From positions 310,001 through 374,000 of the forward strand of contig NZ_LFIP02000003.1 in assembly GCF_001189235.2 (NCBI RefSeq): 64,000 bases of DNA, given 5' to 3'. The translations under genes and the position numbers were made by a program. Each line of letters starts with the position of its first letter. Positions within the stretch are counted from its first letter, which is position 1. Under the pieces are notes generated by a model. That model was not told the origin of the DNA and ran no database searches. It saw nothing but the letters and a program-made list of their open reading frames with translations. The DNA is from Bradyrhizobium embrapense. Its GTDB lineage: Bacteria; Pseudomonadota; Alphaproteobacteria; Rhizobiales; Xanthobacteraceae. Of this stretch, positions 41,633-50,602 are shown in pieces.

Positions 41633-43225
41633 ATGGCCGACGCGACCACTGCTTCGCCTTCGATGATGACCGGCGCCTCGGAGACCGAGCGGCTCCAGCC
41701 CAAGCGGGTGGTCGCCTTCATCATCATGGTGTTCGGCATGTTCATGTCGATCCTGGACATCCAGATCGTCTCGGCCTCCCTCACCGAGATCCAGGCCGGC
41801 CTGTCGGCATCGTCGACCGAAGTGTCGTGGGTGCAGACCGCCTATCTGATCGCCGAGGTGATCGCGATCCCGCTGTCCGGTTTCCTGTCGCGCGCGCTCG
41901 GCACCCGGCTGTTGTTTGCGATCTCGGCGTTCGGCTTTACGGTGTCGAGCCTGTTGTGCGGCTTCGCCTCGTCGATCGAGCAGATGATCCTGTGGCGCGC
42001 GCTGCAGGGCTTCCTCGGCGCCGGCATGATCCCGACGGTGTTCGCCTCCGCCTACACCATCTTCCCGCGCTCCAAGTTCTATATCGTGGCGCCGATCATC
42101 GGCCTCGTCGCGACGCTGGCGCCGACCGTGGGGCCGACGGTCGGCGGCTACATCACCGATCTGATGTCGTGGCACTGGCTGTTCTTCATCAACATCGTGC
42201 CCGGCGTGATCATCACGACCGGCGTGCTGATCCTGGTCGATTTCGACCAGCCGAACTTCGCGCTGCTCGAGCGCTTCGACTGGTGGGGCCTGATCTTCAT
42301 GGGCGGTTTCCTCGGCTCGCTCGAATATGTGCTCGAGGAAGGTCCGCAATATGAGTGGCTGCAGGACACGTCGGTCGCGATCTGCGCCGCGGTCTGCTTC
42401 GTCTCGGCGATCGCCTTCTTCTGGCGGGTGCTGACCGCCGAGGAGCCGATCGTCGATCTCTACGCCTTCAACAACCGCAACTTCGCGGTCGGCTGCGTAC
42501 TGCAGTTCTGCATCGGCATCGGGCTCTACGGCCTGACCTACGTCTATCCGCGCTATCTCGCCGAGGTTCGCGGCTACAGTGCGCTGATGATCGGCGAGAC
42601 CATGTTCGTCTCCGGCGTCACCATGTTCTTCATGGCGCCGGTCGTCGGCCGGCTGATGCAGAAGGTCGACCTGCGCTACATCATCGCCTTCGGCCTCGTC
42701 ACCTTCGCGCTCGGCTCCTGGCAGATGACCTGGATCACCCGCGACTATGATTTCTACGAACTGTTGCTGCCGCAGATCCTGCGCGGCATCGGCATGATGT
42801 GCGCGATGGTGCCGACCAACAACATCGCGCTCGCGACCCTGCCGCAGGACCGCGTCAAGAACGCCTCCGGCCTGTTCAACTTGATGCGCAATCTCGGCGG
42901 CGCGGTCGGGCTCGCCGTGATCAACGAGGTGCTCAACGACCGCACCGACCTGCACATCTCGCGGCTGCAGGACCGCGTGACCTGGGGCAATGCCACCGCG
43001 GTCGAGACCCTCAACACCTTCACCCAGCGCATGCAGGGCATGGGCGATGCGGCGCTGATGGCGATGAAGCAGCTGTCGCAGATTGTGCACCGGCAGGCCG
43101 CGGTGATGGGCTATGGCGACGCCTTCTTCATGCTGTCGCTGTTCTACGTTGCGCTCAGTCTCCTGGTGCTGTTCGTCAACAAGCCGCCGTCGATGACCGC
43201 AGCAGGCGGCGGCGACGCACATTGA
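41633..43225 (+). CDS. DHA2-family MFS multidrug transporter (EmrB-type)
   Basis: 530 residues, 14 membrane helices. Family marks: LDIQIVSASLTEIQAGLSAS in helix 1 (motif D1), QTAYLIAEVIAIPLSGFL (helix 2), LWRALQGFLGAGMIPTVFAS (helix 4), and APTVGPTVGGYITDLMSWHW (motif C). It exports drugs or other hydrophobic compounds by proton antiport, working with the adaptor encoded 48 bp upstream. An outer-membrane TolC partner is not in this window. The gene ends near a short-gene/hairpin region at 43226-43574. Confidence 0.93.
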   Translation: MADATTASPSMMTGASETERLQPKRVVAFIIMVFGMFMSILDIQIVSASLTEIQAGLSASSTEVSWVQTAYLIAEVIAIPLSGFLSRALGTRLLFAISAFGFTVSSLLCGFASSIEQMILWRALQGFLGAGMIPTVFASAYTIFPRSKFYIVAPIIGLVATLAPTVGPTVGGYITDLMSWHWLFFINIVPGVIITTGVLILVDFDQPNFALLERFDWWGLIFMGGFLGSLEYVLEEGPQYEWLQDTSVAICAAVCFVSAIAFFWRVLTAEEPIVDLYAFNNRNFAVGCVLQFCIGIGLYGLTYVYPRYLAEVRGYSALMIGETMFVSGVTMFFMAPVVGRLMQKVDLRYIIAFGLVTFALGSWQMTWITRDYDFYELLLPQILRGIGMMCAMVPTNNIALATLPQDRVKNASGLFNLMRNLGGAVGLAVINEVLNDRTDLHISRLQDRVTWGNATAVETLNTFTQRMQGMGDAALMAMKQLSQIVHRQAAVMGYGDAFFMLSLFYVALSLLVLFVNKPPSMTAAGGGDAH

Positions 43226-43359
43226 TGCGATGCTGCGCCCGGTCGCGTGAATAGCGTTGCGCGATCGACAGATTGACGCACTCACGCGGATGTCATCTTG
43301 CCAATCGCGCGTGATGCATTTATAAGCAGCGCATCGTTTCACGAACCGGGGAGATGCAC

Positions 43360-43425
43360 ATGATGTCGTTTGTTTCGCAGACCGTGCGCCCGCGTTCGAT
43401 GGTGCTGGGCGCGCTCGCGCACTAG
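43360..43425 (+). CDS. Candidate 21-residue peptide
   Basis: Short frame MMSFVSQTVRPRSMVLGALA-H with GGGGAG 6 bp upstream of the ATG. It has a hydrophobic C-terminal half but is too short for a full helix with certainty. A hairpin follows 12 bp after the stop codon. The layout resembles a leader peptide in front of the downstream ABC exporter gene; nothing else supports it as a functional protein. Confidence 0.4.
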   Translation: MMSFVSQTVRPRSMVLGALAH

Positions 43426-43436
43426 GTCCCAGCGCT

Positions 43437-43457
43437 GATCGGGGCTCTGCCCCGATC
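43437..43457 (+). terminator. Hairpin after the short frame
   Basis: GATCGGGG-CTCTG-CCCCGATC, a perfect 8-bp stem with a 5-base loop. No T-run follows, so it is a pause or attenuator candidate rather than a clear terminator. Confidence 0.5.
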
Positions 43458-43574
43458 ATCCAAACTTCCCAACACGTTATCGACAATTTCAAGCGACGTT
43501 CGTGGTCGGATTCCGTCCGCGCGTCGCTCCAGATGGAGCCGGCCGGCGCGACAGGCGCGTGGCCGGAATGTGCC

Positions 43575-45374
43575 ATGACCTCTCTGACGTCAAAGCGGCC
43601 GGCCGCGATCCGGATCGTCTTGCCATTCGTGTTCCGGCATTGGCTGGAGCAACCATACCGCGCCACCGCGGTGACAACGGGATTCCTCGGCGCGACCGCG
43701 GCCGACCTGTTCATGCCGGTTTTCTCCGGCCATCTGGTCGACGCGCTGACCGCGGGCGCGGCGGACGCGGCCGCGCGCCATGCGGCGATGCTGGCATTCG
43801 GCGCCATCGTCGGCCTCGGCGCGCTGTCGCTGCTGCTTCGGCTGGTCGGTATCCAGACCATCGTGCCGTTCACGTTGAAGACGATGTCCGACGTCGGGCA
43901 GCAGGCCTTCATGCGCGTGCAGCGCTTCTCGACCGATTGGCACGCCAACTCGTTCGCGGGCTCTACCGTGCGCAAGATCACGCGTGGCATGTGGGCGCTC
44001 GACCTGCTGAACGACACCATCCTGATGGCGCTGTTGCCCTCGGTCGTGGTGCTGGTCGGCTCGATGATCCTGCTCGGCGTGCATTGGCCATCGCTCGGCG
44101 CAGTGATCGCGGTCGGCTCGGTGATCTATGTCGCGATGACCATGGTGTTCCAGGTGCGCTACGTCGCGCCGGCCGCGCGCGTCTCTAATGCGTGGGACAC
44201 CAAGGTCGGCGGCACGCTGGCCGATGCCTTGACCTGCAACGCGGTGGTGAAGTCGTTCGGTGCGGAAACGCGCGAAGACATGCGGCTGGACGGCGTCATC
44301 AGCCGCTGGCGCCGGCGGGTGCGGCGGACCTGGTTCCGCTACAACCACACCTCGACGGCGCAGCTGCTGGTCCTGCTGTGCTTCCGCGCTTCGGTGATCG
44401 GCGGCGCGATCCTGCTGTGGGCAGCCGGCCGCGCCACGCCGGGCGACGTCACCTATGTGCTGACCAGCTACTACATCATCCACGCCTACTTGCGGGATGT
44501 CGGCATGCACATCAACAACCTGCAGCGCTCAGTCAACGACATGGAGGAACTGGTGCAGATCCATGGCGAGCCGCTCGGCATTGTCGATGCGGTCGATGCG
44601 AAGCCGATCGACATCCAGGGCGGCCGCATCGTGTTCGACGACGTCACGTTCCACTATGGCGGCCATCGCCGGCCGCTCTATGACGGACTGTCGGTCGACA
44701 TCGATGCCGGCGAACGCGTCGGCCTGGTCGGGCGCTCCGGCTCCGGCAAGACGACCTTCGTCAAACTGGTGCAGCGGCTCTACGATGTCTCCGGTGGCAA
44801 GATCCTGATCGACGGTCAGGACATCGCCAGGGCGACGCAGCAATCGCTGCGCAGCCAGATCGCGATCGTGCAGCAGGAGCCGATCCTGTTTCACCGCACG
44901 CTGGCGGAGAACATTGCCTATGGCCGGCCGGGCGCCAGCATGGAGGCGATCGAGCAGGCGGCGCGGCTTGCCAATGCGCACGACTTCATCATGCGGCTGC
45001 CGAAGGATTACGGCACGCTGGTGGGCGAGCGCGGCGTCAAGCTGTCGGGCGGCGAGCGGCAGCGCGTGGCGCTAGCGCGCGCGTTCCTGGCGGATGCGCC
45101 GATCCTGATCCTGGATGAGGCGACCTCGAGCCTCGATTCGGAATCCGAGGCGCTGATCCAGCAGGCGATGGAGCGGCTGATGAAGGGCCGCACCTCGATC
45201 GTGATCGCTCACCGGCTGTCGACCGTGCGCAGCATGGATCGCATCCTGGTGTTCGATCGCGGCGAGATCGTCGAGCAGGGCACGCATGAGGTGCTTGCTG
45301 CGCGGCAGGGCGGTATCTACCGCGGCCTGTTCGAGCGGCAGGCCACCGAGTTCGGCCAGGCGGCGGCGGAGTAA
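43575..45374 (+). CDS. ABC exporter, permease-ATPase fusion
   Basis: 599 residues from the ATG at 43575 (613 from 43533). Six membrane helices in the first 330 residues (type IV/MsbA-like), then the nucleotide-binding domain: Walker A GRSGSGKTT, Q-loop IVQQEP, signature LSGGERQR, Walker B ILILDEATSSLDSE and the H-loop IAHRLSTV. A homodimeric exporter of lipids, peptides or drugs. It is not next to an adaptor gene, and a strong palindrome follows the stop. Regulation through the upstream short frame and hairpin is possible but unproven. Confidence 0.92.
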   Translation: MTSLTSKRPAAIRIVLPFVFRHWLEQPYRATAVTTGFLGATAADLFMPVFSGHLVDALTAGAADAAARHAAMLAFGAIVGLGALSLLLRLVGIQTIVPFTLKTMSDVGQQAFMRVQRFSTDWHANSFAGSTVRKITRGMWALDLLNDTILMALLPSVVVLVGSMILLGVHWPSLGAVIAVGSVIYVAMTMVFQVRYVAPAARVSNAWDTKVGGTLADALTCNAVVKSFGAETREDMRLDGVISRWRRRVRRTWFRYNHTSTAQLLVLLCFRASVIGGAILLWAAGRATPGDVTYVLTSYYIIHAYLRDVGMHINNLQRSVNDMEELVQIHGEPLGIVDAVDAKPIDIQGGRIVFDDVTFHYGGHRRPLYDGLSVDIDAGERVGLVGRSGSGKTTFVKLVQRLYDVSGGKILIDGQDIARATQQSLRSQIAIVQQEPILFHRTLAENIAYGRPGASMEAIEQAARLANAHDFIMRLPKDYGTLVGERGVKLSGGERQRVALARAFLADAPILILDEATSSLDSESEALIQQAMERLMKGRTSIVIAHRLSTVRSMDRILVFDRGEIVEQGTHEVLAARQGGIYRGLFERQATEFGQAAAE

Positions 45375-45380
45375 TGCAAT

Positions 45381-45420
45381 GGCGCGTGGCTGATGGGTGT
45401 GGTCCCGTCAGCCACGCGCC
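45381..45420. terminator. Bidirectional-type hairpin
   Basis: Perfect 13-bp stem GGCGCGTGGCTGA / TCAGCCACGCGCC with a 14-base loop between the convergent ABC exporter and TauE/SafE genes. No strong T-run, but its position suggests termination from both sides. Confidence 0.75.
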
Positions 45421-45430
45421 GACGCATTGT

Positions 45431-46174
45431 CTATCGCGGCGCCAGCCCGTTCCACACCAGCGCGACGCCGGACAGGAACAGCAGCACCAGCACGACGTCG
45501 GAGAAATTCCGGTCGCTAAGCGCGTGATAAAGGCGCGAGCCGAGCCAGGCGCCGAGCAGCGTTCCCGGAAACGCACAGGCCGTCAGCCAGATCAATTCCG
45601 TTGTCACTAGGCCGCTTGCGATCTGGACCAGAAGCGCGGCCGCCAGGATCGTGAAGTTGAAGATCTGAAACACGCCGCGGCGCTGCTGCTTGCCCCAGCC
45701 GCGCACGCTCGCCCACAGGATCGGCAGCGGCCCGGACAGTCCGGCGAGGCCGCCGAGGATGCCGCCGGCAAATCCGATCGCGCCGTCGGCCCATTTGCCG
45801 CCGAAGCCGATCGACATCGGCTTGCGCTGCAGGAACAGCAGGGTCGGGAACACCAAAAGGAAGACGCCGATCGTCAGCTTGAAGACCGCGGGGTCGGCGC
45901 GGGCGATCAGCAGGATGCCGATCGGCACGCCGGCGAGGCCTGCGATGACGAACGGCCAGACCAGGCGGAAGTCGATGGTCTTCCAGATCGACGGCAGCGT
46001 CGACACCTGTGCGATCACCGAGCACACAAGCACCAGCGGCACCGCAAGCGTCGGCGGCAGCACATAGAGCCAAATGCCGAGCGCCATCAGCGCGGTGCCG
46101 AAGCCGGCGAGGCCGGAGACGAAACCGCCAGCAAGCGCGCCGAAGAACAGGACCGCGTAGCTTGCCGGGTTCAT
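45431..46174 (-). CDS. TauE/SafE family permease (second copy)
   Basis: 247 residues, about eight membrane helices, with GFVSGLAGFGTALMALGIWL and GGILGGLAGLSGPLPILWAS as the two family repeats. The substrate would be an organosulfur or carboxylate anion. It is clearly a different branch from the copy at 16552. The ATG at 46174 gives a standard N-terminus; the following gene is divergent with a 106-bp gap. Confidence 0.9.
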   Translation of the reverse strand: MNPASYAVLFFGALAGGFVSGLAGFGTALMALGIWLYVLPPTLAVPLVLVCSVIAQVSTLPSIWKTIDFRLVWPFVIAGLAGVPIGILLIARADPAVFKLTIGVFLLVFPTLLFLQRKPMSIGFGGKWADGAIGFAGGILGGLAGLSGPLPILWASVRGWGKQQRRGVFQIFNFTILAAALLVQIASGLVTTELIWLTACAFPGTLLGAWLGSRLYHALSDRNFSDVVLVLLFLSGVALVWNGLAPR

Positions 46175-46280
46175 CCTCGTCTCGTTGTTTTGTACATTGC
46201 CGCGACGTTTACACGACGCAGGCGGCGGGTACACTTCGAAATCACGGCTCATCAACGACAATCGGAATGGAAGCTTCCCC

Positions 46281-46997
46281 ATGACTGCGAACTCGTCGAA
46301 AACCTTTCTGGTCTGTCACGGCGCCTGGTCAGCCGGATGGGCGTGGAAGAAGATGCATCCCCTGATGCAGGCCGCCGGGCACCGGCTCGTCACGCCCAGC
46401 TACACCGGGCTCGGCGAGCGCGCGCACCTTGCGCACCAAGGGCTCGACCTGGAGGCGCATATCCAGGACGTGCTCAGCGTCATTTCATATGAAGATTTGC
46501 ACGACATCGTGCTGATCGGCCATTCCTATGGCGGCATGGTCGCGACCGGCGTCGCCGACCGGATGCGCGAGCGCATCGCGCAGATGATCTATATCGACGC
46601 CTTCGTGCCGCGCGACGGCCAGTCGCTGTTCGACCTCAACGAGCCGGCCATCGAGACCATGCGCGAGCTCGCAAGCGACGGCGACGGCTGGCGCATCCCG
46701 CCGATGCCGACGCCGCCGGATACGTCTGCCGCAGATGTCGAATGGCTGACCGCGCGCCGCGTCGACATGCCGATCAAATGCTTCGAGCAGAAGCTGAAGC
46801 TGCAACACGGCGAGACGAACTTGCCGCGCAGCTATATCTACGCCACCCGCGCCACCCAGGCCGATACGTTCGGCCAGTTCGCAAAGCGCATCAAGAACGA
46901 AGCCGGCTGGCGCTATTTCGAGATCGACGCCAGCCACTCGCCGAACGTCACCGCGCCGGAGACGTTGATGGCGCTGCTCATGGAGATCGTTTCCTGA
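46281..46997 (+). CDS. Alpha/beta hydrolase
   Basis: 238 residues. FLVCHGAWSAGWAWKKMHPL (oxyanion region with HGAW), nucleophile elbow GHSYGG, IYIDAFVPRDGQ and a terminal His in DASHSPN. The overall pattern is that of the plant methylesterase/salicylate-binding esterase-like branch of bacterial hydrolases. The triad Ser, Asp and His are in normal places. The substrate is unknown. The ATG at 46281 is preceded by only weak ribosome signals (GGAAGC). Confidence 0.9.
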   Translation: MTANSSKTFLVCHGAWSAGWAWKKMHPLMQAAGHRLVTPSYTGLGERAHLAHQGLDLEAHIQDVLSVISYEDLHDIVLIGHSYGGMVATGVADRMRERIAQMIYIDAFVPRDGQSLFDLNEPAIETMRELASDGDGWRIPPMPTPPDTSAADVEWLTARRVDMPIKCFEQKLKLQHGETNLPRSYIYATRATQADTFGQFAKRIKNEAGWRYFEIDASHSPNVTAPETLMALLMEIVS

Positions 46998-47008
46998 CGA
47001 GCCGTTAT

Positions 47009-47033
47009 TTCGGGACGGTGCGAATCGTCCCGG
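47009..47033. terminator. Hairpin between convergent genes
   Basis: CGGGACG (47011-47017) pairs with CGTCCCG (47025-47031), with partial extension to TTC/GAA. It lies after the hydrolase stop and before the end of the convergent basic-protein gene. Confidence 0.6.
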
Positions 47034-47063
47034 AATCGATCGGGCGCGCTTGTTGGCCCGGGG

Positions 47064-47591
47064 TCATGCGCCGCGCGCGTCGCGCACGGCCTGAGCGACT
47101 TTCGTAGCCTGCGATATTCGTCCGATTTTTGCACCTGCAATGATCTTTCTTCGGAGCTCGCTTGGCTTCGGCGCCATGCCTTCGCCTGCGGTCGCTCCGG
47201 CCGAGGGACGGGTGGTGAAGTTCGCGGCCCGGTGCAGCGCGAGGGCCTTTCGAGCTGCTTCGACATGTGCCGTCCGGGCTGCCAAATTGTGCTGACGCCT
47301 GAGCTCGGTGTTCACCCGCTTCAGTGCCGCTGCGAACACCTGCTTTCGCTCTGACGCATGCTTGGCGGTTCCCGGAAAGCTCGTCCCGCGAGCCTCGGCC
47401 TTTCCGCGGCTCTCTCGTTGCTTCTGCCGGCCGACGGTCCGCTCCTTGTCGCGCATCTTGCGCAAGCGGGGTCGCATGGCCTCGAGCTCAGCCACCTCGA
47501 CGTCATAGATGGCGGGATGATGGGTCAGGCGGATTGCTTCATATTCTTCGTGGCTGAGGATGCTGCGCTCGAACTTGCAGGCGACTGACAT
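47064..47591 (-). CDS. Conserved basic hypothetical protein
   Basis: 175 residues, rich in Arg, Lys and Ala. It opens with CKFERSILSHEEYEAIRLTH and has RLRKMRDKERTVGRQKQRES followed by FPGTAKHASERKQVFAAALK, which I know as a repeated bradyrhizobial hypothetical pattern. Its charge suggests nucleic-acid binding, but no fold is recognised. GGAGGAG before the ATG at 47591 is a strong ribosome site and sets the start; a GTG further up (47597) is less likely. The gene stands alone, divergent from no close neighbour. Confidence 0.75.
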   Translation of the reverse strand: MSVACKFERSILSHEEYEAIRLTHHPAIYDVEVAELEAMRPRLRKMRDKERTVGRQKQRESRGKAEARGTSFPGTAKHASERKQVFAAALKRVNTELRRQHNLAARTAHVEAARKALALHRAANFTTRPSAGATAGEGMAPKPSELRRKIIAGAKIGRISQATKVAQAVRDARGA

Positions 47592-47686
47592 GACCACTCC
47601 TCCTCTTATTTTTTCAATTTAGCAGAGGGAGACGTTCAGCTCCTGGTGATCATAGCGCGAATGCCACCGAATTGCCAATCGATCAG

Positions 47687-48133
47687 CTACGGCGCTAACG
47701 ATCCGGATTCGTACTCGTGCACGGAAATCCAGGTTTCGCGGACGAGATTCACGAGCCCCGCGGTGAAAAATGCGAGGGCAATGACAAACAGTACAGCGAC
47801 ACCGTATTCGTGCCGCAGCTGATAGTATGCGCTGACGAACGCCACGATCACGAGCAGGCATGTCAAGATTGCGCTTGTCGTGGAGAACAGGATCGCACGA
47901 TTCAGCAATTCGGCACGGCGCCTCAGTTGCGGCATGTCCCTCTTGAGCCTTGCCCTGGCGTGATCGCCATCCGGGACAGCTTCGGCGGCCTGTATCCGGT
48001 CGGTCACCCGATTCATGCGGGAGATCAGCAGGGAAACGAACCCGGCAACCGCCCCTAGGAGGAACGACGGTGCGGTGACCTGCACGATCACTTGCGACAG
48101 CTGTTCGACGGACGGCGTATCGGGAACCAGCAT
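47687..48133 (-). CDS. DUF2721 membrane protein
   Basis: 148 residues. An N-terminal helix (APSFLLGAVAGFVSLLISRM) leads into NRVTDRIQAAEAVPDGDHAR, and two closely spaced helices follow (ILFSTTSAILTCLLVIVAFV, GVAVLFVIALAFFTAGLVNLV). This is the DUF2721 pattern: a helix, a polar coiled-coil stretch with RxxDR, then a helical hairpin. The function is unknown. The ATG at 48133 is chosen over the GTG at 48136. Separated by 144 bp from the DUF1254 gene. Confidence 0.87.
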   Translation of the reverse strand: MLVPDTPSVEQLSQVIVQVTAPSFLLGAVAGFVSLLISRMNRVTDRIQAAEAVPDGDHARARLKRDMPQLRRRAELLNRAILFSTTSAILTCLLVIVAFVSAYYQLRHEYGVAVLFVIALAFFTAGLVNLVRETWISVHEYESGSLAP

Positions 48134-48277
48134 CACACCTGCCTCTCTGCACAGATGCGGGACTAACGAAGATGTCGCTAGAACTTCGGCTCTGAGTGAA
48201 ACAGAACTGAAGTTCTGGCTTTTTGTTTTGACGCGTTTTCTTCACGCGAGCCGGAATCCACTTCGCTCGAAAGCGCT

Positions 48278-49717
48278 CTAGCTGCTTGTCACCTTGCGGA
48301 CGGGTGGCGGCTTCCAGCTGCCGTTGATGATCGATGGCGACTTCTCGTTCGGCCAGTACATGCGCAGCATCAGGATGAACTTGCCCGCAGGCGCGGGCAG
48401 CCAGTTGCTCTCCTTGTCGGGGCCTGGGCTGTCCTTCTGGATATAGAGTTCGACCGAACCGTCCGGGTTGGACTTGAGGTTCTGGCGGGCGCTGATCGAC
48501 TGCCGATTGATCGGATTGGCGACGAAGAAATAGTTCTCGTCATACATCGTGAGCGACCAGAAGCCTGCGACCGGAGGAAGCTGCCCCTTCGGAAAGCGCA
48601 TGACGTACTTGTTGCTGCCAAGGTAGTCCTTGTCGTCGGCATCCTTCTGCGATGTGGGATAGCATGCATCCTGAATTCGGTTTGCGCCGAGGCCGATTGC
48701 CGTGACAAGGGCGCGGTTGAGATAATTGGTGCCATAGGTGCCGGCTTCGCCGTCGAAAGCCCAACCGTTCACGTTCCGGATTGCGTTGTTGACCTTGTAC
48801 TGCAACATGATCCGGTCGAACGCCACCTGCGGGACCCGCTTGGCAAATGCGGCATCGAATTTGCTCGTATCAAAGTCCTTGCCGGGAACGAGACCGATCT
48901 TCGCAAACTTCGCAACCTCAGCCGCGTCGGCGGGCGCCGGCGGATTGCGCTTCATCAGTTGCGCGAGAAGCGTGAAGTACGCAGCTGCGTCCATCCGATT
49001 GACCTGGTCCCGAACCGCCGTCTTCATGTCGATCGACGCATCGACCTTGCCTGACGCAGGTGCATACGACTTGCCGTAGGCGCCAAGCGGCACGAGCCTG
49101 AACTCGTCCTGGGCGGCGTGCACGGCTGCATAGTCTTCCGCCGTGCCGGTGCAGTAAATGCGGCCCAGGATCCAGACGATGCTTGTGGGAGACTTGTACT
49201 CCTTGACCCCTGCTGGGAGTGTCCCCTTCCAGCCCGGTCCGGTGATCGCGTAGGTCTGCGCCTTGGTGCCGGTGGTGCGTTTGCCCGGCACCTGGAAGAC
49301 ATTGGTCCAGCCATCCAACATCGGGAACAGGAAGTAGCGCTCCTTCATGTCCGGCATGCTCAGGACCCAGGGCTCATCCCCGACGTCGATCCAGGCCGTG
49401 GTGTAGAGGGTGTCGGCATTGGGCGCGGTTACATCCTTGAAGCTCGCATCCGGGTACTTGCGGAGCTTGACGAATTGCCCCATCGGCCCGCGTGTGCCTT
49501 CCAGCTTGGCGACGTTTGTCATGACCCTGCGGGTCATCTCCATCGTCACCAGCGGATATCCGTAGATATAGGCGTCCTGGGCGAGCCAGAAATCCTCACC
49601 GCCCTCCAGTGCCCGGACAACCGGGCCATCAAAATCGGCGCGTGCAGCGTGTGAAATCGCGAGTGGCGAAACCCCGGCGCACAGCAGCGCAAGTGCCTGA
49701 CGACGCGTGATCGACAT
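48278..49717 (-). CDS. DUF1254/DUF1214 exported protein
   Basis: 479 residues. A Tat-like signal (SITRRQALALLCAGVSPLAI, with RRxxL) precedes the DUF1254 domain (AQDAYIYGYPLVTMEMTRRV, PNADTLYTTAWIDVGDEPWV, DGWTNVFQVPGKRTTGTK). The C-terminal DUF1214 part shows GFWSLTMYDENYFFVANPIN and LPAPAGKFILMLRMYWPNE. DUF1254 proteins are beta-rich exported proteins of unknown function. AGGAGG 8 bp upstream of the ATG supports the start. It is alone; both neighbours are unrelated. Confidence 0.9.
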   Translation of the reverse strand: MSITRRQALALLCAGVSPLAISHAARADFDGPVVRALEGGEDFWLAQDAYIYGYPLVTMEMTRRVMTNVAKLEGTRGPMGQFVKLRKYPDASFKDVTAPNADTLYTTAWIDVGDEPWVLSMPDMKERYFLFPMLDGWTNVFQVPGKRTTGTKAQTYAITGPGWKGTLPAGVKEYKSPTSIVWILGRIYCTGTAEDYAAVHAAQDEFRLVPLGAYGKSYAPASGKVDASIDMKTAVRDQVNRMDAAAYFTLLAQLMKRNPPAPADAAEVAKFAKIGLVPGKDFDTSKFDAAFAKRVPQVAFDRIMLQYKVNNAIRNVNGWAFDGEAGTYGTNYLNRALVTAIGLGANRIQDACYPTSQKDADDKDYLGSNKYVMRFPKGQLPPVAGFWSLTMYDENYFFVANPINRQSISARQNLKSNPDGSVELYIQKDSPGPDKESNWLPAPAGKFILMLRMYWPNEKSPSIINGSWKPPPVRKVTSS

Positions 49718-49894
49718 GGTAGGCCTCCTGGTCTGATCCGGAGGGTCAGCGAAACGAGTTCCAGGCACCTTGATCTGCATCAATGTCGGTCGCGCGCACG
49801 TCGTCGTTGCATCTGGAGCCCGACGTCGTGCTGCATGTGCAATCACGCTTGCGCCGCACCAACTCGGCGAGAGCCCTTGCCCAGGCAATCGCCT

Positions 49895-50074
49895 CTATGG
49901 TTCTGCTTCGTCGTCCTTGAGATGAATTCCCTCGGCGTTGAGAGCCTTAAAGAGAGCCGTGATGTCCTCGGACTCCATGTTGTTGGGGCACAAGCCGTTG
50001 AGTTGTTCGGTGGTGATCGTGCCGCTGCTCCTGGCGATGTCTCGTGCCTTCGCCATGATCTTCTGAAGGTCCAT
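49895..50074 (-). CDS. Stand-alone sigma-70 region 1.1-like protein
   Basis: 59 residues, MDLQKIMAKARDIARSSGTI followed by TTEQLNGLCPNNMESEDITA and LFKALNAEGIHLKDDEAEP. The helix-loop-helix ending LFxALxxxGIxLxDDxxE matches region 1.1 of primary sigma factors (the segment that occupies the DNA channel and is displaced on promoter binding), without any other sigma region. GGAGG is well spaced before the ATG. A free region-1.1-like protein could bind RNA polymerase or mimic DNA; that is inference. It is transcribed in the same direction as the RNase P RNA gene next to it, about 100 bp after that gene's 3' end. Confidence 0.78.
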   Translation of the reverse strand: MDLQKIMAKARDIARSSGTITTEQLNGLCPNNMESEDITALFKALNAEGIHLKDDEAEP

Positions 50075-50137
50075 CTGCGATCCTCCGCGAGGCAGACATC
50101 CTAGCAAATGGAATGCATGCGTGGCGGCCAAAATGGC

Positions 50138-50169
50138 GAGGGGCCCGGCGTGTCGCGCCGAGCCCCTCA
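50138..50169 (-). terminator. Hairpin downstream of the RNase P RNA gene
   Basis: AGGGGCCCGGCG / CGCCGAGCCCCT stem with a short loop, read on the minus strand as GGGGCTCGGCG-CGACA-CGCCGGGCCCC and followed by TCGCCATTTTGG. It lies directly after the 3' end of the RNase P RNA. Confidence 0.65.
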
Positions 50170-50178
50170 TGGTCCAAA

Positions 50179-50602
50179 TATCAGCCGGCCTGTAAGCCGG
50201 GTTCTGTAGGGCACCATTCTCGCGAATGGTACGCGACGGCCATTCCTCTGGGACAAGGTTTGCACCTTGCCTCGAGCAACCTACCCGGACAGCGGGCCTG
50301 ACATCGCCCTGCGGTGTTATCGCGCGTGCGCGAACTAACCGCGTTGCCGTCCCTATTCGGTTTTGCTCCCGGTGTGGTTTGCCATGCCGTCTCCGTTGCC
50401 GGAAACGCGGTGCGCTCTTACCGCACCTTTTCACCCTTACTCGTCCCTCCCTTTCGGAAAGGGGGAGCGGTTCGTTCTCTGTGGCACTTTCCCTGGGGTC
50501 GCCCCCGCCGGACGTTATCCGGCACCGCATGTCGATGGAGCCCGGACTTTCCTCCCCCGCGGCCTTTCGGCACCAGCGGGAGCGGCCGTCCGGCCGACTG
50601 AC
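50179..50602 (-). ncRNA. rnpB: RNase P RNA (bacterial class A)
   Basis: On the minus strand the signature GAGGAAAGTCCGGGCTCC (near 50540-50560) marks the P4/J domain of bacterial RNase P RNA. Other recognisable pieces are AGGGTGAAAAGGTGCGGTAA (around 50420-50440), CAGGCCCGCTGTCCGGGTAG, and the 3' end CAGAACCCGGCTTACAGGCC. The molecule processes the 5' ends of tRNA precursors with the RnpA protein. Ends are estimated by the pairing of the outer helices and may be off by about 10-20 nt. Apparent protein frames in the same stretch are coincidental. Confidence 0.93.

Larger units (their letters stand above)
43226..43574. other. Region with a short frame and hairpin
   Basis: 349 bp between the pump and the ABC exporter gene. 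It contains a 21-residue frame with a good ribosome site (43360-43425) and a perfect 8-bp hairpin just after its stop (43437-43457). Otherwise nothing is recognised. Confidence 0.5.

Noticed and set aside
40148-44020. A 1290-codon open frame on the minus strand across the pump genes
   Set aside because: It covers three real plus-strand genes and is a compositional shadow (RDRRD-type repeats), without any domain.
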